Origin: Cladophialophora immunda | Taxonomy: Eukaryota; Ascomycota; Eurotiomycetes; Chaetothyriales; Herpotrichiellaceae | Length of the DNA stretch: 64,000 nucleotides | Direction of reading: 5' to 3' | Assembly (NCBI RefSeq): GCF_000835495.1 | Contig: NW_015622544.1 | Span: 5,732,855 to 5,796,854, forward strand | Shown: positions 55,599 through 64,000 of the stretch, in pieces | Layout: every line of letters starts with the position of its first letter | How positions within the stretch are numbered: position 1 is the stretch's first letter | Translations under genes and position numbers: made by a program | Notes under the pieces: generated by a model | The model's database searches: none | What the model was told of the DNA's origin: nothing | What the model saw: only the letters and a program-made list of their open reading frames with translations

Positions 55599-55630
55599 GG
55601 GAGATGCCCAATAGGGGCATTTATGCCACG

Positions 55631-55670
<40 letters not shown>
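55631..55670 (+). repeat. Compound microsatellite (CA)5(GA)15
   Basis: Uninterrupted dinucleotide runs start 33 bp after the MetAP2 stop, probably in its 3' UTR. Likely length-polymorphic. Confidence 0.95.
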
Positions 55671-55674
<4 letters not shown>

Positions 55675-58600
55675 TCGATTTCTCTAGGTCTACAGAGTGC
55701 TGTGATTTGCTTTTCGTTCTTTTTATGAAACCCCCCTTGGTGTTGGTTTTTTCCTCCCCTTCCCTAGATCATGAAGGCGGGGGTTTTTTCCCAGCACTGT
55801 GACGCGAATGCGAAGGAGGGGGTTTGGTGCTGCCTGTTTACAAGGAATACACTGCGTCTTATGTAGCCGCGTCCCCACGGATTCGAATTCACAATATGAT
55901 TCAATTGATTGTGGGCGCAATCCCCATGTACCTACCACTCTTTTGTAGAAGGAGATTTGATCAAATGTCGACCTCTGCTACGACCAGACTTGACACGGGC
56001 CTGAATATCAGGACATGGCTGTGGATGACGAGAGGATAAGGATGTGGCAGCATCTGTGACTGGGTATGAGTTTCATAGTCTAGGTACTGATCGAAACAGG
56101 TGATTACATCAACCGCGGTCTGCTTTCTACCCTGATATCAATGCCCTATAACAATCGAGCACCCAAGAGGAAGGGCGACCAGTCTTGACCTTGTACTCTT
56201 TGGCCTTGCAGATAGCAGTGCCAGTCACTTATCTTCCTGCTGTTGCTGATATAAAATGTGCATCCATCCCGAGGACAGTGCAGTAAGGCACGAAGCTTCA
56301 GTCACGAGACCAAAACTTGAGATTGAAGCCTCACTGCCCCTGCTGTTCACCGGCCTCAGGGGTTCTACGTGATCGAGAGTAGTTTGAGCTCGCTGCGGAC
56401 ACATCGACATCGCTTGACGACATTTTCCAGATGAGCGGGTGGTCAGGGGGAGAGCAAGCACAGCAAAAGCTGTTAGCCGATTTCCAATGGCAGCGAATCG
56501 CTCCACCTTGCTCATCCAGGAGTTCGATCAAGGTCGCGAGAATCGAGGACGTCTCACGCAAAACGGTAAGTGCATTGGTCCCACTGGGTCCAGCAACCCC
56601 TTAGGCCTTTTCGATAGTGCTGCTCAAAAATAGTCAGAGGAATGCAAGGATCCCGACGTAAGAACCTGTTCAACGAAGTCGAGCCTTCGCCAATCTCAAG
56701 GATATCCGCACAAAAAAGCAGGCCCATGCTAGATAGTATCCCGGCTTCATGTTCAGGACGTTCCACACTGCTCTGCGGAACCAACAACCACCTCGTCCAT
56801 GCCGACGACTTAATAGAGAGTGGTCTGAGGGTTCGGCGAAATTTGCCTACTTACTTTCCAGTGTCGTCCAATCTTTTGGATTTCATAATTGGTGAACGTT
56901 AGTTCTATTCAATCCACGAGGCGCTTGAGGGTCTTCCACGAGCGAAGTCTCAAGACCCTCCCGCTCTCGCGCAAGCTTTCCTGGCCTGAAGGTTACTCGT
57001 AGCTCGTAAAAAGTCCCGGTGAACGCGTACGAGTACGTCTATACCTTCCGTGCATCCAGACCCTTGAGTTGTCGTGTAGGTGGTTCGTCCATGCGTTCAG
57101 CCACAGTGGCGAGGTTGAAGGGATGTCGATCTCCTCGCTTCCGGAAAGATTTTCAAGAGCTGTGGCGCAGAGCATGTGGCGTCCCGTTACACCACGGCGG
57201 TCCCTTTGAAAGGCTCTAGACTTTGTGCCCTCCTTGGCGTGAACCTTCGATTGCGCGTTCTTTGTTTCCCAGCCTTCTTTCCTTCCCGCGCAGCATTGTG
57301 TCCAGATACGTGCCTTCAAGGGAGACAAATATTCAAACGTCGTTGGTCGGATACTCCTTCCGGGCAGGGGAGGGAAATTCTGTTCAGCCCGAAAAATTGC
57401 GGTCCAAATAATAGTCCCCCAGTATGATGCCGCTTCTGGAACATCGGCAAGTATACTTGCCCGGAGCTCATTTACCAAACCAACAGCCCCGGTCCTGGTA
57501 TTTCGGAGAATATTCGAAGTCGCCTGTGCAATTTCCAAACGAAATTTTCTTCTTCCCGGCGGCCGCCATTGACTCCGCGGCAACAGTGAGCCTGCGGTAT
57601 GATCAGAGATTTCGAATCACCACTCTCAACACGTGCGGTTCATGTGCCGAAAGAGGCATTTGGCAACTGGACTCCAGGCAAATTTGCATAGCTGTCACGA
57701 AGAAAAGCGCATGGCGAATAGCGTCCCCACGGCACAAAGACGTTGGTGGGGCACCAATTTTGTGCCACAGCTCGTCTCGCCTGTTGGCGGCGCTCCCAAG
57801 AACCGATCTGGTGCCCCCCGTCCACTTTTAGATGGGCCTCCCTCATGGGGGTGCCGCCCAAATTTTGTTCCACCCGTGTTCCAGCTGTCTCGAATCGAGA
57901 TTGCCGGGGTCACTCTTTCTAAGAGTCCACTCAAATCACTGCTCTGCCTTTAACCGACATATTTGTACGTAGTATTGATTGCAACTTGGCGACGTGAGCT
58001 GATGCCATCCATTAACCGGATTAATAGGAATGACCTCATCACCGTTGGATCGTTGCTTGAGACGCCTGCACCAGTTATGTCGAGTCGGAAATTGAGGAAA
58101 AAGCTTGCGGGGGTGCATCTTATGGAGAGTGCACTTTTGCGTTGGACTGGGTGACTCCGAGACTTCCCTAGACGGCCTGATTGAGGAGTTCTCTCCAACG
58201 TCCCCAAGATTTACTGATTGGTGGTATGACGGGCTTGCCGTGTAGAATGACGAATGGCTTGTGAGATCAATTGTGGGATTGTCAAATGATCACTTGACCC
58301 GGTGTGTCCTCGAATCTCTCTTTTCGTGCGCCCGTCCTGTTTCATGTTGCAGAAGCTGCGGTCACGATGGTTGGTCAGTGGGCGGAGACATGATGTAATT
58401 TTGGAGGCTGCATCATGACGAATTTTTGCCGTGTTGCTTGAGGCACCGTAGCGTGATGGGCAGTCATTGGGCACCACGCCAGCCGGCGGGTTTGGCCTGA
58501 CCGCCTATCGGCGACTCTGTCAGCTGCTCTTTCATCCTAAAATGAGTAGTATCGCATCGGGTCAATCTGGTACGTTGGGCATAGATAATGAGAACTTTCG

Positions 58601-58747
58601 GTGTTTGGGTAGCCGAATACGGAGCCGCGGTCATGTGGATCGAGGGCCGGACAGCTGAGAAGCCAAAGCGTGTGGTATCACTTCTATCACCGAAACGTCT
58701 CTTGAATCTTAACAGATTGTGACTTTCTGGCACCGCGGTGCCCTACC

Positions 58748-58765
58748 GTACTGTACTGTACTGTA
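58748..58765 (+). repeat. TACTG pentanucleotide repeat, 3 units
   Basis: Three perfect TACTG units with partial flanks. Small, in non-coding DNA. Confidence 0.7.
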
Positions 58766-59390
58766 TCGCTGTATACGCGTCCAGCCGAGAGGGAGATACG
58801 ACCCCATGAGTCAGTTGGTGGCGCTGTTGGCGGTAATTGGCCTGCTTCCAGAGACGGCTTCTGGGCGAAGTTGAACAAAGAGGAATGATCGACGGCAAGG
58901 GAGCATGCTGATCCTCGTGGGCACGTGTGGGCGATCAGCAGAGTTCATGCCTCCTACAGCGATAGATTAGCATAAGCGATCTGATGATGATGATAGCGAT
59001 GATCAAACAATCGCCTGTGGCTGAAGATGGATGACTGACGAGCGTTTCACCTGGCCGCCGTGATCTCGCTCCAGCCAAAAAGATGGAGGAATATGGGGGA
59101 ATTGCTGTGTGAGCGGCTTTGCCAACCGAGATGGGAAACAGAGATGGGAAAATGAAAGGGAGCAAGCCACAGCTTGGGTTTGGGAGTGGGGTGGATGTCC
59201 GGCACCGGCAAGTGTGCTGCTGACGAAGCCGGTCGTCCGCTTCAGACGCAGGTGGAAAGATGCTACTTGCCAGGCTGAAATATCCGACTTTTTCGCCACA
59301 GCGAGCAGCCACAGCTTTCGAGGGAGAGCGCAAGCTGTAAAGCCACAGCAGGGGGGTGTACGTGTGGCTGTGTGGCTGTGCAGCGGTGCG

Positions 59391-59417
59391 GTCGATCAGG
59401 TCGATCGGGTCGATCAG
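59391..59417 (+). repeat. GTCGATCAG 9-bp tandem repeat, 3 units
   Basis: Units GTCGATCAG, GTCGATCGG and GTCGATCAG. The length is a multiple of three, but the covering minus frame (DRPDRPDRP) has no other coding signs. Confidence 0.7.
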
Positions 59418-59732
59418 GACGTCTGGACCTTGCATAGGAAGAGAGTTCTGCCACGAACTTCCGCTGTCATGGGAGGGATGGACCTGGCTGGTGGAGGGCG
59501 GACGGTCGAAGCAGTCAGTAGTCAACAGGAACAGGGTACAGGGAGCTGAGGGAGGCAGCAGCAAGACCAAGTTGACGAGAGGTGAGAGGAGGAGAAGAGA
59601 GGAGGGAGAGTGGCAGAGGGTGCATGATGGACGGGCCTTGGCCTGAAACGCACGAGGGTTGACCAGTCAGCGGGAGCCGATGACCGGCAAGTCACCCACA
59701 GAGGCTCCCGAAACAAGCCACGTCGGGGGCGC

Positions 59733-59760
59733 AAGGTGCCTGTAGGTGCCTGTAGGTGCC
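59733..59760 (+). repeat. TGTAGGTGCC 10-bp tandem repeat, 2.8 units
   Basis: Two perfect units plus a partial one at the left. Non-coding context. Confidence 0.7.
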
Positions 59761-60340
59761 ACTGGTGATGCCACCGCCTGCCACGGAAAATGAAGTGAAC
59801 GCCACGTCTGGCTCGCCCGCTAAGCCTGTTCCAAGTGGCAGCTCCGGTCCGGGTGCTCCAATGATCAACTGGGGGGCAGGCGTGGCTCAGTTCCAAGCAT
59901 TAGGCGCATGGGTGGAGCGCAGTGGAGCCCCCGTGTTTAGGCTTTGAGAATTAGGCTCCATGCTAAACATGGGCCTCGATGTTGCCTTACCAAGTACGCC
60001 GAACGGACGCCCGTACCTGCTTCGTTCAGCCCAGGCAAGCAAATCGACATCTCATCCCAATTTTTGTCCATGGCCCATGGCCCGCTAGAACAGACAAGTG
60101 ATCCACCCCTTGTTGCTTCATCCTCAGCACCCTTAAGCCCATCCTTGGACCCAGGACCCCCCCCAATCATGGCTGCTAATCATCATCCCGAGTGCCATGG
60201 GTGTGGCTAATTCCATCGCTGCTGCATCCGAGGCCCCATTCTTCCAGTACATCGTGATGACCACCCCCCCCGGTCCGTTCATTTTGACGAGACTCGCTCC
60301 ACCGCGTCCTATGTACTACCGTGCATCTACTACCTCACAC

Positions 60341-60370
60341 CTCACACACACTCACACACACTCACGCACA
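60341..60370 (+). repeat. CTCACACACA 10-bp tandem repeat, 3 units
   Basis: Two perfect units and one with a G change, 416 bp upstream of the CP2 gene start codon, probably in its 5' leader. Confidence 0.75.
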
Positions 60371-60785
60371 CCAGCATCTCAAACCCTCGTACCTCGCCTG
60401 TTCCCTCCGTCGATCCTTTTTTATTGTCTATCTTTTTCTTCTTATTCTCTCGCCTGTCTTCATATTGCTCTCCAGAGCCCACCCTCTCCCCAGAGCCTGT
60501 CTGCCCTACCGATCTCGAACGACCGTTCAGCCCCCATCCTCAAACAGAGACCTCTTGACGAAACGCGCACGCAACAGGGCGCAGCACCTTCATCGAACCT
60601 CTAACATTCCTGCATCTCCTGCAATCAGATCCTCTCCGAGCACGGTCGCCATTGAACTGGTGCACCACGCTTGAACTGCCGTCGCCTCCCCTCAAGCGTT
60701 CGACGCGCATCTGGCCGGCTCCATGTCTTTGATTTGACCTCATTCTCTCTTGGTTCACCAGCCTGAGACGCTTTCCCCGCCGCAA

Positions 60786-63486
60786 ATGTTTCGCAATCGG
60801 TCAGTCTTTGCCTTTCGATCTATACCCCTTTCATCTCCACAGCCCGAGCCGACACAGAGCAATACTGACGTGCAGTCCGCATTGTTTAGGCGCAACACTC
60901 AGAAGCCTGATGAGGAGTTGTACGCGGCCTTCAAGCAGAACTTCCCCGAGATAGGGCCTGGGTCGACCTCAGCTCTGCAAGGGGAGGCCGGTGCTGGCCG
61001 CCGATCGTCAACTTTAAGCGAGGCTATCATAGATGAACCGTCGACATCTCAGCGGTATGTTTGAGATTTGTCTTACTTCAACCCACCAGTCTCTTCACTT
61101 GGGTCCCCCCCCAATCTTGTCCATCGTTGACCCAATGTCTCCAACTCTACTCCGCTCTGGGCATGGCGACGACCATGCCGACAATGCTGACTATTTCTCC
61201 AGAGCCTTTGAAGGCCAGCAGCCCGAGGTGAAGGAGCAGGATGCCACTCCCAAACCGTTTTCCGATGCCTGGAGGTTTACTCCCTCCCTCATGGATCCCA
61301 ATTCTTATGCCTTCTCTGCATTTGCCAACCAGCCTCCGGGGTACTACACTCCCACTCCTGGCGGCTTTGGAACTCTCTACCACCCTCAAGCGGGCGACCT
61401 TCACACGCCCGGTATGGGAATGAATACCCCTCTGTCACTACCGCACTCTGTCCATGGACTCCACGCCCAGGACCAAATGATGCACCTCCAACACTTCAAC
61501 CCTCACCTCCTGCATCAACCCCATCCCTTCCAGGATCCCTTCCATCCTCAGCAACCTCCTATTCATGTCCCTACGCAGCAGCCACAGACATTTGCGCCAC
61601 AGCAGTTCCTGCAGCATCAGGACTCTGGCTATGTCGCGATGGACGAGACCCCTCATAAGACGACCCCGACACAGGCCGAGATTGGCATCGAGCAGCAGAC
61701 CATGAATCAATCCATGCGACAGTCTATGTCCGGAAGTGTCGCCATGACTAGTCTACCTATGGGAGAGAAGTTAGTATCGACCAGCGTCGTCCAGGTACTC
61801 TCTGACATGAACGGCAGGTTTCGATATCACACGACATTGAATGCTCCAACAGCAATGGTCCGTCACGCGGATGAAATTCCTATCACGTACCTGAACAAAG
61901 GCCAAACCTACACCATGTCGATTTGGGACACCACCCCGCCCTTACCGCAGAACGTCCCTCTCAAGTATCGTACTTATGTCCGAGTTTCCTTTGAAGACGA
62001 ACAGCAAAGAGCGCGACCCGGTGCATGTTGGCAGCTCTGGAAGGAAGGCCGCGGCTCAAACGAAGCCCACCTGCGAGGTGGGAGACTTTTGGCCGTAGAA
62101 TTCGTCGACCAAAATTCGGGTGCGGATGACGACTTGCGGAAACCCCAACTTCAACTCGAGAAAGCCTCGTTTGATGGCTTCGCCGTGACGTGGTCTCCAG
62201 GTTCCGTCAACGGAAGCCCCGATTGCTCCATATCCGTCCGTTTTAATTTCTTGTCGACAGACTTCAGCCATTCTAAAGGGGTCAAAGGCATACCAGTTCG
62301 GCTTTGTGCCAAAACCGAGCTGCTCACCGCTCAGACAAACGCCAGCAACGAGCCCGAGGTGTGCTATTCCAAGGTCAAGCTTTTCCGGGATCACGGTGCA
62401 GAACGCAAATTGTCGAATGACGTCGCACACGTGAAGAAAACAATCGACAAGCTCAAACAGCAGATCGCCCAAGCTGAAGCAGGCTTGGGAAGCGCTGGAA
62501 AGAGGAGGAGAAGCAGCTCAATCGCAAAAGCTTCAGCGTCCAAACCTGGAAAAGTTGCGAAACACAAGCGGACTTGGTCTATCGACTCGGAGGCGGAGGG
62601 AGTCAAGTTTACGGCCGAAGAAGACCTCCAAATGAAGCTGGTCAGTATGCAAGATATGTTTTCTTCGACAAGACCCGTCAGCATTTTGTTTTTGCGTGGT
62701 GATCCAGAAGACGATCCAGACCTGCATCCAGTCAAACTTCCCGGAGACGACCCTGAAGGCAAAGAAATCGTGCGGACTGGTACCTGGGAGTCAAGACAGA
62801 GTGCATCGGACTCCCCTACGTCCAATGCTGGTTCACCGTCTTCGAGCTCTGCTTCACAGAACACCCCAAAGAGGAAATTCTCCGACCTGCAACAGACTGC
62901 CATTTTGGAAGAGGGAGAGAGCGAACACGACCACGAACACGCCGGAGGTCCCTCCGGGTCAAGGCCGGTCAAGATTCCAAAAACCGAGGCCGAATCTGTT
63001 GTTGGACTGGATCTTTTTGCTGTTGATGTGGACAGCAACTATCGGCCTCCTGTGGAAAGGCCCATTCGGCCAGGTAAGTGTCCTATGTCTATCGAAAAAT
63101 TTCCAAGCTAATGGGTCCAAGTTGCGTGCTTCTACGTGCGCCAAAAAGATGCCGCTAAAGAATACTACCGCGCAATATACTTGATGCAGCGCACCGTCAA
63201 AGATCTGGTCAACAACATTGCAGCGAAATTCCAGACCGACCCTCAGAGAGTTACTCAGGTCACGCATGTCAATTCTCGCGGCCTTCACATCATTGTGGAC
63301 GAGGACGTCGTCAGAGAACTTCCGGAGGGTCAAGATATGATTGTCGAATTCACGCCACTCGAGACTGATCGACCGGTGAAACACGAATTCATCGCGCCCG
63401 CGGCTACAGAAGTGAAGGTCGACAGCGAGCTACCACCTACGGAGTCATTTGTTTCGGACCCGCTAGAGATGTGGTTGAACTATTGA
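60786..63486 (+). CDS. Grainyhead/CP2-type transcription factor
   Basis: Four coding exons: 60786-60799 (14 nt), 60890-61054, 61203-63073 and 63122-63486; 804 aa. The 14-nt exon gives MFRNR and joins to RNTQKPDEELYAAFKQNFP; exon 2 joins exon 3 as TSQR|AFEGQQPEV, with a GCTGAC branch point before CCAG. Residues 100-240 are Gln/Pro/His-rich. The CP2 DNA-binding domain spans about 250-460: VVQVLSDMNGRFRYHTTLNA, YVRVSFEDEQQRARPGACWQ, ISVRFNFLSTDFSHSKG and KGIPVRLCAKTELL. A helical basic linker follows, then the C-terminal dimerisation domain about 690-780 (RAIYLMQRTVKDLVNNIAAK). Fungal members (Neurospora csp-2 is one) control cell-wall remodelling and conidial separation; that role is by family. 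Nuclear. Confidence 0.9.
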
Positions 63487-64000
63487 AGATTTGTACACCA
63501 ACCCAGGACGCGGAAATTGCATGAGATACCCCTGGCTTTCTTGATTCTATTTGTTTTTCATCACGAACACGACATATGTTATGGCGGTAAATTGCAGAGG
63601 AGAGTTCGGACTTGTCGACATCGAACGACCTATCGACTTTATTTGATACCCCTTTTAATGGCGAAAGGCCATATCCAAACTCGGTCTCTGGACTGCCGAC
63701 ACCTCCGTTGAGAATGTACAGTTTGGCAACAACGGAAGAAGGACAGCTTGCGGCCGATTTCTCCGACAAGGATCTTTTTGCAACCAATGTTTCTTTTCTT
63801 CTCCTTTCCCTTTTTTATACTTCAGTACAACGAAGGACGATTCGAACGAAGGGATGATATACGGGTCCCCGAGCGAGCTCCGACCATACTTTTCACGAGA
63901 AACATGACTTTTCGAGATACCCACATTATTGGATTTTTCGTTTGTTGCAAACGATGATACCCAAGCGTGACTTCTACTAGAGGTCGTTATCAATATCAAT
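63487..64000. other. Right-edge sequence, 3' side of the CP2 gene
   Basis: 3' UTR and intergenic DNA. No gene recognised up to the window edge. Confidence 0.5.

Larger units (their letters stand above)
55599..60785. other. Gene-poor region, 5.2 kb, upstream of the CP2 factor gene
   Basis: No gene I can support. The longest frames (56993-57583 minus, 196 codons; 58935-59570 minus, 211 codons) have no domain and no splice partners, and the second is low-complexity. The region carries several small tandem repeats listed separately, and an 18-bp element near 57752 that recurs near 57856 with three changes. The last 500 bp is pyrimidine-rich, like a 5' leader. A long leader or regulatory region of the downstream regulator is plausible. 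Confidence 0.55.

Noticed and set aside
56993..57583. 196-codon minus frame in the 5.2-kb gap
   Set aside because: Longest unexplained frame of plausible composition, but no recognisable motif and no conserved start context. Transcript data would be needed.
58935..59570. 211-codon minus frame
   Set aside because: Low-complexity Ser/Pro/Leu composition over tandem repeats; likely chance.

Overview
The window is nuclear DNA of a filamentous ascomycete (Pezizomycotina). Genes lie on both strands at a spacing of about 2 to 3 kb. Introns are short (45-150 bp), GT-AG, often with a CTGAC-like branch point. Several families are typical of filamentous fungi: Zn(II)2Cys6 regulators, a fungal 2,3-dihydroxybenzoate decarboxylase, a grainyhead/CP2 factor, a GT2 glycosyltransferase of the hyphal-growth type and fungal MRJP/yellow-like secreted proteins. 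The species cannot be named from the sequence. I rebuilt exon-intron models by hand; all multi-exon models given close to a multiple of three with one stop.

Layout. 0.4-12.7 kb: a nucleoside deoxyribosyltransferase-like protein behind a 41-codon upstream ORF, an orphan multi-membrane protein with a secreted Cys-containing head, a prenylcysteine oxidase, a forkhead-FHA factor (Fhl1 type) and, divergent from it, a 2OG-Fe(II) dioxygenase. 12.8-13.2 kb: a four-exon Mdm35 gene. 13.5-26.5 kb: an accessory block that looks like an aromatic-acid catabolic or detoxification cluster. It holds a 2,3-dihydroxybenzoate decarboxylase and a salicylate hydroxylase back to back on a 515-bp shared promoter, a C6 regulator with a damaged zinc cluster, an MFS transporter, an NADPH:FMN-reductase-type flavoprotein and a TetX-like FAD monooxygenase (again divergent), and a second, intact C6 regulator.

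26.9-41 kb: conserved cell-biology genes, namely RRP6 (nuclear exosome), an F-box-like protein, SNF7 (ESCRT-III), a TEN1-like telomere-capping subunit, a GT2 membrane glycosyltransferase, a small DUF4499/TMEM254-like membrane protein and TSR4 (ribosome biogenesis). 41-48.4 kb: a Whi5/Nrm1-type G1/S repressor alone between two 3-kb non-coding stretches. 48.4-55.6 kb: a Zn metallopeptidase with jacalin-like tail, a secreted MRJP/yellow-like protein and methionine aminopeptidase 2. 55.6-60.8 kb: a 5.2-kb gene-free stretch with several small tandem repeats, which leads into a grainyhead/CP2 transcription factor gene.

How they work together: salicylate hydroxylase and 2,3-dihydroxybenzoate decarboxylase both yield catechol, so the cluster probably imports an aromatic acid and funnels it to catechol. 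No ring-cleavage dioxygenase is in the window. The other genes are independent housekeeping or regulatory genes. I saw no rRNA, no convincing tRNA, no CRISPR array and no intact transposon.
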